Source: CBDEVH01 sp965243565 (GTDB taxonomy: Bacteria > Pseudomonadota > Gammaproteobacteria > Tethybacterales > Persebacteraceae). From it: 37,700 nt of DNA. Where the stretch lies: NCBI GenBank assembly GCA_965243565.1, contig CBDEVH010000001.1:1-37700 (forward strand), in the 5' to 3' direction. Below the pieces are notes generated by a model. That model did no database searches, was not told the origin of the DNA, and worked only from the letters and a program-made list of their open reading frames with translations. Position 1 is the first letter of the stretch; every line of letters starts with the position of its first letter. Positions 23,287 through 28,402 of the stretch are shown piece after piece. A program made the position numbers and the translations under genes.

Positions 23287-23404
23287 TAGTTTGTATAGAA
23301 GAATGAGTTAGTGGTAAACCGGTTATTTACCAGCCTGTACCCTGTACCAATAAGGCTTTTATAACGTTCTTAGCTTTTACTAACTCACTCATCTATACAA
23401 ACTA
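23287..23404. repeat. 26-bp inverted repeat in the left leader (66-base loop)
   Basis: Left arm 23287-23312 and right arm 23379-23404 match at 24 of 26 positions (TAGTTTGTATAGA.GA.TGAGTTAGT shared). In the leftward transcript this forms a long stem enclosing 66 bases that hold a smaller GGTAAA/TTTACC pairing. It lies between the left promoter and the first gene. Confidence 0.85.
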
Positions 23405-23408
23405 GTAG

Positions 23409-23461
23409 TGCTGGTTTTCCTTAGCCATTTTGCTCTGAGAAGTTGGTGGGGAAAACCAGCA
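23409..23461. repeat. 12-bp perfect inverted repeat in the left leader (29-base loop)
   Basis: TGCTGGTTTTCC at 23409-23420 and GGAAAACCAGCA at 23450-23461 are perfect complements. The element lies only 4 bases from the 26-bp repeat, so the leader RNA can fold as two adjacent hairpins right after transcription start. Confidence 0.85.
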
Positions 23462-23487
23462 AACTGCTTAACTCCTCGATGTGATAA

Positions 23488-23517
23488 ATAGTAGCATGAC
23501 CTTTTGCGAATAGTCAA
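23488..23517 (-). promoter_or_regulatory. Leftward promoter of the recombination-to-late operon
   Basis: On the minus strand TTGACT (23517-23512), an 18-base spacer and TACTAT (23493-23488). The -35 box touches the left end of an AT-rich triple repeat. Transcription from about 23481 would yield a 220-base leader. Confidence 0.75.
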
Positions 23518-23549
23518 ATATTATTTTAATATTATTTTAATATTATTTT
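23517..23549. repeat. Three 11-bp AT-only tandem repeats between divergent promoters
   Basis: AATATTATTTT occurs three times head to tail (23517-23527, 23528-23538, 23539-23549). The 11-bp period places the units on nearly the same helix face. GTCAAATA on the left and TATTTGAC on the right frame the array as an inverted repeat containing both -35 boxes. A shared operator or a bent-DNA element is likely. Confidence 0.82.
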
Positions 23550-23554
23550 ACTAT

Positions 23555-23583
23555 TTGACAAACGGCAATAAGGCGGTTAAATT
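23555..23583 (+). promoter_or_regulatory. Rightward promoter of the HTH gene
   Basis: Consensus TTGACA (23555-23560), 17-base spacer, TAAATT (23578-23583), 33 bases before the ATG at 23617. It is divergent from the left promoter across the AT-rich triple repeat. Confidence 0.78.
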
Positions 23584-23616
23584 ACAGTTATCAAAAACAC
23601 ACACAAAGGCATAAAA

Positions 23617-23817
23617 ATGGATATAGGCGAAGCAGTACAAGAGGCAGCAAAAAGTAGTGGTATAGGTGGTGTAGTGGCAATGGCTGAACATTGCGGACTA
23701 TCTTACGAAAGAACGGTTAGAGTTTGGAAAGGTGACCACTCAGCAAAGTTAGCTGATGTCATTACCGTTTTGAGTTCTGTCGGATTAATATTGAGGATTG
23801 AACATAAGGCAAGTTAA
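23617..23817 (+). CDS. Small helix-turn-helix regulator at the divergent control region
   Basis: 66 residues, MDIGEAVQEAAKSSGIGGVV-AMAEHCGLSYERTVRVWKGDHSAKLADVITVL. GVVAMAEHCGLSYERTVRVWKG reads as a Cro/XRE-like helix-turn-helix of the type also found in antitoxins and small phage repressors. It has no cleavage or oligomerisation domain. It stands alone between a strong promoter and a terminator and faces the left promoter, the place of a cI- or Cro-like switch gene. Most likely it binds the AT-rich repeats and controls both promoters; this is inferred. Confidence 0.7.
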   Translation: MDIGEAVQEAAKSSGIGGVVAMAEHCGLSYERTVRVWKGDHSAKLADVITVLSSVGLILRIEHKAS

Positions 23818-23842
23818 TAACCAAAACACCAGATAAAAAAAT

Positions 23843-23866
23843 GCCAGCAATTAAGCTGGCTTTTTT
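23843..23866. terminator. Terminator after the HTH gene
   Basis: GCCAGC AATTAA GCTGGC followed by TTTTTT (rightward); the A-run upstream also gives a T-run for leftward reading. It separates the HTH gene from the converging accessory cluster. Confidence 0.88.
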
Positions 23867-23889
23867 ATGTGTGCTATTTAATTACCTTC

Positions 23890-24120
23890 TTATGTTGTGC
23901 TATTAAGTAGCGTTTCAATTACATTTTTACCGCCAATAATCGAGCTGTATTCACCATCTGATTTATACTGACTAAAGTAGTGAAAAGCCTCTTGCTCAGC
24001 TTCTATTCGGCTATTGGCTTCAACACCCCACAAACCAAGCTTACAGTCTACACCCCAACGTTTACCGTCATATTTTACGTTTGTACACTTCCAGAAATCC
24101 GACACGTTTTTGTCACTCAT
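23890..24120 (-). CDS. Accessory-cluster protein, unknown (76 aa)
   Basis: MSDKNVSDFWKCTNVKYDGKRW..., compact and mixed alpha/beta: GKRWGVDCKLGLWGVEANSRIEAEQEAFHYF suggests a strand-helix domain like small phage DUFs with a GxxxxEAxxEA helix. It is the last gene of a four-gene leftward cluster transcribed from about 24890 and is converged on by the HTH gene terminator. No family is assigned. Confidence 0.6.
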   Translation of the reverse strand: MSDKNVSDFWKCTNVKYDGKRWGVDCKLGLWGVEANSRIEAEQEAFHYFSQYKSDGEYSSIIGGKNVIETLLNSTT

Positions 24121-24134
24121 ACTATCCGCCCTTA

Positions 24135-24323
24135 TTAGTCATCACTTTGAACCCATGAAGAAACCTCGCAACACTCATATAAAAACTCCATCCCAACATC
24201 ATTAAGGAATTCAGCTTGATCGTTCTCATTAAGGTCATCCCAATTATCAGGCAGCTCCATTTCTTCATTGTAATCACCATTAGCCCACCCAGTACTTACA
24301 TTAATTTTAATTACTCTACTCAT
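24135..24323 (-). CDS. Small acidic protein, accessory cluster (62 aa)
   Basis: MSRVIKINVSTGWANGDYNEEME-LPDNWDDLNENDQAEFLNDVGMEFL... A beta start with GWANGDYNEE is followed by a strongly acidic helical part (about 18 Asp/Glu in 62 residues). The pattern resembles a widespread small phage family with a GWxxxxHEExxE-type opening. The acidity would suit a DNA mimic but may only reflect the fold. It has an AGGAGAT ribosome-binding site before the ATG. Confidence 0.62.
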   Translation of the reverse strand: MSRVIKINVSTGWANGDYNEEMELPDNWDDLNENDQAEFLNDVGMEFLYECCEVSSWVQSDD

Positions 24324-24336
24324 TCTTTATCTCCTA

Positions 24337-24453
24337 TTAATAACCTTCGCCATTACATAAACACTCATCACAAAAACAACCTTGTGCGTGGTCGTTGTGA
24401 TCTTCCAATTCAAATTCTTTTTCGCAGCTAAAGCATTCTTTTGATTCGTCCAT
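24337..24453 (-). CDS. Mini zinc-ribbon protein (38 aa)
   Basis: MDESKECFSCEKEFELEDHN..., with CFSC (7-10) and CFCDEC/CLC in the second half; the six Cys and two His of this tiny protein make at least one CxxC...CxxC zinc site. AGAGAG lies 9 bases before its ATG and GGAGAT of the next gene follows its stop, so it fits the leftward cluster. Possibly a protein- or nucleic-acid-binding host modifier. Confidence 0.62.
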   Translation of the reverse strand: MDESKECFSCEKEFELEDHNDHAQGCFCDECLCNGEGY

Positions 24454-24482
24454 TGCTATTACTCTCTTAGTTATTGATTAAA

Positions 24483-24863
24483 TTAATAGTAACTACGGCT
24501 ATCTTCCATAATCCTAATTTGATTTTTTAACGATTCTATCTCTAAATCTTTCGGGCAAGATGGCATTACTTCAATCAATTTACGGCGTATCGAATCCCAC
24601 TTGTCATCAGTGATTTTTATTTCAACAGCTATATTATTACCATCTACAACTGAAACCGTATTTTCATCAACCCTTTTGAATGCGCCAGATAACATGTTTT
24701 TAACAACTTCATTGCTGCGGTACTGAACATTCATAAAAGTATCGCTTTCAACGTGCGGCAGTACATCCATATAAACATCTGATATTGCATCCTCCGCAAT
24801 ACGTGAAAGGTTACTTTTAAACTCATTGATAATTAATGTCATTTTTTCTTCTGTGTTAGTCAT
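24483..24863 (-). CDS. First gene of the leftward accessory cluster, unknown (126 aa)
   Basis: MTNTEEKMTLIINEFKSNL... is helical with a beta-rich middle (VDENTVSVVDGNNIAVEIKI) and a coiled C terminus (KDLEIESLKNQIRIMEDSR). No membrane segment and no recognised domain. The leader has AACGGACA 8 bases before the start, and a TTGCTT-17-TATATT promoter lies 33 bases upstream. Its place as first gene from a separate early promoter suggests a host-takeover or anti-defence role, without direct proof. Confidence 0.62.
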   Translation of the reverse strand: MTNTEEKMTLIINEFKSNLSRIAEDAISDVYMDVLPHVESDTFMNVQYRSNEVVKNMLSGAFKRVDENTVSVVDGNNIAVEIKITDDKWDSIRRKLIEVMPSCPKDLEIESLKNQIRIMEDSRSYY

Positions 24864-24895
24864 TGTTTGTTTGTCCGTTTGTTATTGATGAAACA

Positions 24896-24924
24896 AATAT
24901 AATATATACGTGAATATAAAGCAA
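24896..24924 (-). promoter_or_regulatory. Leftward promoter of the accessory cluster
   Basis: On the minus strand TTGCTT (24924-24919), 17-base spacer, TATATT (24901-24896), in very AT-rich DNA, 33 bases before the ATG at 24863. Confidence 0.68.
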
Positions 24925-24948
24925 TATAATATTTATATAGTTTTCGTG

Positions 24949-24977
24949 TTGCAATCTATAAAGAGTCCATATAGAAT
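24949..24977 (+). promoter_or_regulatory. Rightward early promoter
   Basis: TTGCAA (24949-24954), 17-base spacer, TAGAAT (24972-24977), 33 bases before the ATG at 25011. It drives the replication operon and is divergent from the accessory-cluster promoter. Confidence 0.7.
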
Positions 24978-25010
24978 TAACGTCAATCAATTAACGCAAG
25001 GGAAATTATT

Positions 25011-25178
25011 ATGAACAAAGCAAAGAAAAAACCATTATTAGTTAGCTTTATTGAATTGGAGCATGATTTTATCAGTTTGGCGGCACAGGCTAGGGGTATA
25101 AGTAAAACGGCTTATATTAGATCGCTTGTTGCTAAACAGTTGGTAAAGGAAGGTTACGACAAGTTAGTTCAGGCATAA
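25011..25178 (+). CDS. Ribbon-helix-helix-like small regulator (55 aa)
   Basis: MNKAKKKPLLVSFIELEHDFISL-AAQARGISKTAYIRSLVAKQL. A basic N terminus, a short strand (PLLVSFIEL), a helix (HDFISLAAQARG), then S-K-T-A-Y-I-R helix: the CopG/Arc layout in which the strand contacts DNA. AAGGGAAA lies before the ATG. As first gene of the right operon it probably regulates its own divergent promoter region, much like Arc. It is short and was accepted for its clear fold pattern and translation signals. Confidence 0.65.
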   Translation: MNKAKKKPLLVSFIELEHDFISLAAQARGISKTAYIRSLVAKQLVKEGYDKLVQA

Positions 25179-25182
25179 AAAA

Positions 25183-25202
25183 GGCCGCTCCGTCAAGCGA
25201 CC
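25183..25202. other. Hairpin before the replication initiator gene
   Basis: GGCCGCT and AGCGACC pair with one mismatch around a 6-base loop. Rightward there is no T-run; leftward the stem runs into TTTTTT, so it can act as a terminator against antisense transcription. An AAGGAGG site and ATG follow. Confidence 0.55.
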
Positions 25203-25229
25203 CACCAACACTAAGGAGGTAACTATAAC

Positions 25230-25925
25230 ATGCATTATTATCAATTTAATATAGGGGATTACGCTAGTCATACTAGCAGACTGTCACCTATCGAAGATTT
25301 AGCATATAGGCGAATGCTTGACCTGTACTATTTAAGTGAACAGCCGTTGAACGGGTGTGTAACAGACGTTGCGCGTGAGTTGGGATTATCTCAATACATC
25401 AGCGAGGTTGAGTATATTTTAAGTAAGTTTTTTATTAAAAATGAAAACAGTTTTTCACAAAAAAGAATTGATTTAGAAATCAAAAAATATAAATCCAACG
25501 CAAAAAATAAAAGCAAGGCTGGCAAAGCATCCGCCAAAGCCAGACAGGCAAAGGCTTGTAGCAAGGTAACAGGTGTTGAACAGGTGTTGAACACAAACCC
25601 AACAGGTGAGCAACTAAACATAAACCATAAACCATTAACCAATAACCAAGAACCATTAACCAATAAAGTAATTAAAAAGACTAGTCGTTTCACTCCACCA
25701 AATTTAGAACAGGTTTCTCAATATTGTTCTGAGCGATTAAACAACGTTGACCCTCAGAATTTTATTGACCACTACGAATCTAACGGATGGATGCGGGGCA
25801 AAGCTAAAATTAAGGATTGGAAAGCTTGCGTTAGAACTTGGGAAAAAAACAGCGGTGGAACTCAGGCAAAGCAATATTCTGACAACACAGCACAAAATAT
25901 TAAAAACTTAGAGGGCGGCTGGTAA
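25230..25925 (+). CDS. Replication initiator, DUF1376 family
   Basis: 231 residues. The N-terminal domain (1-95: HYYQFNIGDYASHTSRLSPIEDLAYRRMLDLYY) is the DUF1376 domain of phage replication proteins, a winged-helix DNA-binding unit; IGDY and LAYRRxLDxYY are its marks. A Lys/Ala-rich linker (KSNAKNKSKAGKASAKARQAKA) leads to a Thr/Asn-rich stretch encoded by iteron-like repeats (about 112-150). The C-terminal domain (RFTPPNLEQVSQYCSERL, WKACVRTWEKN) is the replisome-loading part seen in such proteins. It resembles lambda O in layout. Perfect AAGGAGG site. Confidence 0.85.
   Translation: MHYYQFNIGDYASHTSRLSPIEDLAYRRMLDLYYLSEQPLNGCVTDVARELGLSQYISEVEYILSKFFIKNENSFSQKRIDLEIKKYKSNAKNKSKAGKASAKARQAKACSKVTGVEQVLNTNPTGEQLNINHKPLTNNQEPLTNKVIKKTSRFTPPNLEQVSQYCSERLNNVDPQNFIDHYESNGWMRGKAKIKDWKACVRTWEKNSGGTQAKQYSDNTAQNIKNLEGGW
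25568..25666. repeat. Iteron-like repeats inside the initiator gene, putative replication origin
   Basis: Two abutting copies of AACAGGTGTTG (25568-25578, 25579-25589) with a partial third at 25601, then two exact 16-bp copies of AACCATTAACCAATAA (25630-25645, 25651-25666) spaced 21 bp, and related AACCA units between them. The arrangement inside the linker of the initiator gene parallels the lambda origin within gene O. Confidence 0.7.
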
Positions 25926-26500
25926 TGGACGATTCAAACAAAAAAGAATTTCAACAGATAGTTTTGGCAACCGCTGAACTCTACAGCTCAGTGAAAAAAA
26001 TAGAAGTTACGCCAATCATGCTAAAACTTTTCTTTTCGTCATTGAGGAAGTTTAGTATTGAGCAAGTTTCGTATGGATTCGAGCAACACTTGGGCGATAC
26101 GGTCGACGGCAAGTTTTTCCCCAAGCCAGCAAACATAATTAAACACTTGGAAGTCAAGCAACTAACCGCCGAAGAAAAGGCCGAATTATGCTGGGCACAG
26201 ATTGAGCGAGAAATTCGCGTGACTGGCTCGTGGGGAAAGTTAGTTTTAGACGATAAACAAGGTTTGGCCGCATTAAAATCATTTATTAGTTGGAAAGACC
26301 TCTGTGGGATGGATGTAAGCAAGCTTACATGGGCTAAAAAGGAATTCCTAAGCATGTACTCCACTTATGAGAATACACCTCTAGAATTACTTCCTAGCTC
26401 GTTACCCGGTCGAGTGGAATTAGTCGAGCATAAAGAAAAGAACGCATCAAGCTTGGCAAATATCTTGGGTAATCTTAAACAGCTTAACAATAAGGATTAA
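25925..26500 (+). CDS. DUF6475-like replication protein, probable helicase loader
   Basis: 191 residues, starting one base into the initiator stop (TAATG). All-helical N-terminal part (ELYSSVKKIEVTPIMLKLFFSSLRKFSIEQV), HLGDTVDGKFFPKPANIIKHL as the marked motif (hlxd...GrFfPkPadi), then an acidic helical stretch and WGKLVLDDKQGLAALKSF. The FPKPANI motif is shared by phage proteins paired with an initiator, where lambda has P (helicase loader). Its C terminus ends NNKD, and the last codons are part of a repeated leader cassette. Confidence 0.72.
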   Translation: MDDSNKKEFQQIVLATAELYSSVKKIEVTPIMLKLFFSSLRKFSIEQVSYGFEQHLGDTVDGKFFPKPANIIKHLEVKQLTAEEKAELCWAQIEREIRVTGSWGKLVLDDKQGLAALKSFISWKDLCGMDVSKLTWAKKEFLSMYSTYENTPLELLPSSLPGRVELVEHKEKNASSLANILGNLKQLNNKD

Positions 26501-26509
26501 ATAAAATGA
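26484..26509 (+). repeat. Repeated leader cassette, copy 1
   Basis: TTAACAATAAGGATTAAATA followed by AAATGA: ribosome-binding site AAGGA, spacer and start of the next gene. Near-identical copies occur at 27269-27294 and 27433-27459. Here it overlaps the final codons (LNNKD-stop) of the DUF6475-like gene. Confidence 0.8.
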
Positions 26510-26655
26510 AAATCAAATACACCATAATTTATGTGTTCGTTGATTGTGACTCAGAAAAAAGATCAATGAGTTGTTTTAGTAATTGGAAGGATGCATGTGC
26601 ATTTATGAAGAGCCTACTTGATGATGGTTATATAATTCTAGAGGTAAACGGATAA
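26506..26655 (+). CDS. Small protein (49 aa) in the replication operon
   Basis: MKIKYTIIYVFVDCDSEKRSM... is a beta-alpha-beta mini-domain (strand KYTIIYVFVD, helix NWKDACAFMKSLLDDG, strand YIILEVNG). Start from the repeated AAGGATTAAATAAAATG leader; its stop overlaps the methyltransferase start (TAATG). No family recognised, possibly a small regulatory or ligand-binding fold. Confidence 0.63.
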   Translation: MKIKYTIIYVFVDCDSEKRSMSCFSNWKDACAFMKSLLDDGYIILEVNG

Positions 26656-27263
26656 TGATCCCTAGCGTATCGTACAAACAAACAGAAATATTAAAATCAA
26701 TAATGACTCTTTGCGGGATAGATAAATTTTGCGCTGACATTAGCTACGGTAACGGCAAGTTTTACGATGAAATAGAGAAGCCAGAGTTCAAAGGGGATAT
26801 ATCACCGCAAGTCGATGGTGTCACAGAGTGCTCTAGCTCATCACTGCCCGTTGATGACTCGGCATTTAAAAGCCTAGTGTTTGACCCACCGTTTTTAACT
26901 TATGTCAGAGCTGCCCGTGAAGGTAACGGGAATATGATAATGGCTAAACGATTTGGTGGTTACTGGCGTTATGATGAGCTAGAAACGCATTACCGAGAAA
27001 CTTTAACCGAGGCTTATAGGGTGTTAGATAAAAAAGGGATTATGGTTTTTAAGTGTCAAGACATTATTCATAATCATAAAATGCACTGCACACACATGAA
27101 TGTCATTAATTGGGCTGATGGCCTGTTTAGGCTGAAAGATTTATTTATATTGCCAGCAAAAACTCGAATGGCTATACCACAACAGGAAGGAACTAAAAAG
27201 AAAGTACAAAAACACGCGAGAATATTCCACAGCTATTTTTTAGTTTTAGAAAGGTTAGCGTAA
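26655..27263 (+). CDS. DNA methyltransferase, probably orphan
   Basis: 202 residues with motif IV DPPF at 77-80 (SLVFDPPFL), as in N6-adenine and N4-cytosine methyltransferases, and a D-ISYGNGKFYDE segment at 28-39 that stands for the SAM-binding motif I region. Later LDKKGIMVFKCQD is the beta-strand/turn after motif IV, and the C terminus carries RIFHSYFLVLER. No restriction partner is encoded here. Likely it modifies phage DNA for protection against host restriction or for gene timing. The target sequence cannot be read. Confidence 0.8.
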   Translation: MIPSVSYKQTEILKSIMTLCGIDKFCADISYGNGKFYDEIEKPEFKGDISPQVDGVTECSSSSLPVDDSAFKSLVFDPPFLTYVRAAREGNGNMIMAKRFGGYWRYDELETHYRETLTEAYRVLDKKGIMVFKCQDIIHNHKMHCTHMNVINWADGLFRLKDLFILPAKTRMAIPQQEGTKKKVQKHARIFHSYFLVLERLA

Positions 27264-27268
27264 ACAAG

Positions 27269-27294
27269 TTAACAACAAGGATTAAATAAAATGA
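27269..27294 (+). repeat. Repeated leader cassette, copy 2
   Basis: TTAACAACAAGGATTAAATA then AAATGA, in the gap after the methyltransferase stop. It is non-coding here, which shows that copies 1 and 3 are not alike merely through protein constraint. Confidence 0.8.
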
Positions 27295-27452
27295 CTGTAG
27301 AGAGGCATAGACTAGTAAGGCGCATGGAAGAGGAGTTGAATTATATTGAGTGCGCAACAAAAACCCTAGCTGATGCGATGTATAAGTTAAAGCTCATAAA
27401 AGACCAATTAAAGAAAATTGACGATAAACAACTTAATAACAACAAGGATTAA
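27291..27452 (+). CDS. Small coiled-coil protein (53 aa)
   Basis: MTVERHRLVRRMEEELNYIECA... forms one long charged helix with heptad-like spacing (LVRRMEEELNYI, LADAMYKLKLIKDQL). It starts from leader copy 2 and ends KQLNNNKD, nearly the same as the end of the DUF6475-like protein (KQLNNKD), because leader copy 3 overlaps its last codons. Function unknown. Confidence 0.62.
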   Translation: MTVERHRLVRRMEEELNYIECATKTLADAMYKLKLIKDQLKKIDDKQLNNNKD

Positions 27453-27459
27453 ATAATGA
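27433..27459 (+). repeat. Repeated leader cassette, copy 3
   Basis: TTAATAACAACAAGGATTAA then ATAATGA, ending in the start of the UGA-interrupted gene. Two bases shorter between AAGGA and ATG than the other copies. Confidence 0.78.
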
Positions 27460-27578
27460 TTGATTTAATAAAAACAACTGTAATCGAGAACCAAAAACAG
27501 CGCCGGGCTAGGATTAGGCGCGAATTAGAGCAGTGAGCGTTTGATAAATTGATTAAAAAAATAGAGGATGAGAAATAA
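27456..27578 (+). pseudogene. Tiny gene split by an in-frame UGA
   Basis: MIDLIKTTVIENQKQRRARI-RRELEQ, then UGA at 27534-27536, then AFDKLIKKIEDEK and UAA in the same frame. Both halves are charged helices of the same character, and UGG (Trp) in place of UGA would give a 40-residue helical protein. It is a short gene broken by a nonsense change, a readthrough site, or a real 26-residue protein with chance continuation. Starts from leader copy 3. Confidence 0.5.
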
Positions 27579-27594
27579 ATATTAAAATATATAT

Positions 27595-27625
27595 CGAAAA
27601 CGCTATACATCCTATATCGTTTTCG
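27595..27625. promoter_or_regulatory. Inverted repeat operator near a second right promoter
   Basis: CGAAAACGCTATA and TATATCGTTTTCG match as an inverted repeat at 12 of 13 positions with a 5-base centre. TATAGT (27627-27632) beside it resembles a -10 box without a good -35, as at an activated promoter. GTTTTCG also occurs upstream of the 24972 promoter. A regulator-binding site is likely. Confidence 0.6.
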
Positions 27626-27664
27626 CTATAGTTAACTCATCAAACAACGCAACGGGAAAATAAC

Positions 27665-27913
27665 ATGGAAACTTTAAGAGAGTACGCATCGCGGGTTGGC
27701 GCTAAAATCGGCATACGGGGTTATTGCTTGGTGGATATGCCAGTAATATGCGAAAGCAAAAACAAGCAGTCTGATAATTTTTTTGACGGTGACGACCAAG
27801 TGCTTGCTTGGTTGACCGTTAAGGACCCATCTGGCGGTGTAAATAAAAGCGGAACATGGCCTTTTAAATTATTATCTAATGGTAGTAACGAACTCAGCAT
27901 TATTTGCTGCTAA
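27665..27913 (+). CDS. Hypothetical protein (82 aa)
   Basis: METLREYASRVGAKIGIRGYCL... soluble, mixed alpha/beta, with three Cys pairs or singles (YC, IC, IICC). No motif recognised. It follows the inverted-repeat control site with a CGGGAAAA leader similar to that of the first right gene, so it may begin a second transcription unit. Confidence 0.6.
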   Translation: METLREYASRVGAKIGIRGYCLVDMPVICESKNKQSDNFFDGDDQVLAWLTVKDPSGGVNKSGTWPFKLLSNGSNELSIICC

Positions 27914-27921
27914 CAGCCAAA

Positions 27922-27937
27922 GCGCCTTAACTGGCGC
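27922..27937 (+). other. Hairpin before the 27949 gene
   Basis: GCGCC TTAACT GGCGC, directly followed by AAGGAA and the ATG at 27949. One of three short hairpins placed just before a ribosome-binding site in the right operon. Confidence 0.6.
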
Positions 27938-27948
27938 AAGGAAACAAC

Positions 27949-28401
27949 ATGACAACAGCAGCAGCAATAACAAACGAACAAGGTGATTTCACCTTAATGT
28001 GTATGACAATCGGCACAGGTGGTCACGGCGACACAGAGAGTATTTACACGCAAGAATACACACTCAGGCCGTCAGTAGTAAGAGCTTTCGATTACAGCGT
28101 TAAAACTGACGAACTGACGATTCGCGGTGTACCAAAATACAAGGCGTATTACAAAGATGTGGCACGGGTGTCTGAATTAGGCCAAGTGCTAAAGATGAGC
28201 TACATAGCGCATGAGTCGCTTTCTAAGTTATCGTTTACAAATGATAAAACACCGGTCGAGTGTAATGACTTGATTAATGATAAAGGTGTCAAATCCGGGT
28301 TATCAATTGCTATCGGTAAATACGAGGCGCGGGTTATTGGCGGTAAATGTCAATTGATGGATGATGGTGTGGCGGTTCGTTCATTTAGAGAGGTTAAATA
28401 A
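27949..28401 (+). CDS. Hypothetical protein (150 aa)
   Basis: MTTAAAITNEQGDFTLMCMTIGTGGHG... beta-rich with several Gly turns and short basic strands (LTIRGVPKYKAYYKDVARV). It has no membrane part. The GTGGHGDTESIYTQEYTLRP segment (about 22-41) is its most distinctive part. Possibly a single-domain beta-barrel; function unknown. The ribosome-binding site AAGGAA lies right after a hairpin. Confidence 0.62.
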   Translation: MTTAAAITNEQGDFTLMCMTIGTGGHGDTESIYTQEYTLRPSVVRAFDYSVKTDELTIRGVPKYKAYYKDVARVSELGQVLKMSYIAHESLSKLSFTNDKTPVECNDLINDKGVKSGLSIAIGKYEARVIGGKCQLMDDGVAVRSFREVK

Positions 28402-28402
28402 T

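Noticed and set aside
23287..23404. Large inverted repeat considered as a phage attachment site or transposon end
   Set aside because: No integrase or transposase gene is present and no target duplication is seen; a leader RNA fold fits the position better.
23426..23440. Eight-codon frame (MAKENQHY) in the left leader
   Set aside because: Too short, lies in the loop and arm of the 12-bp repeat and has no ribosome-binding site.
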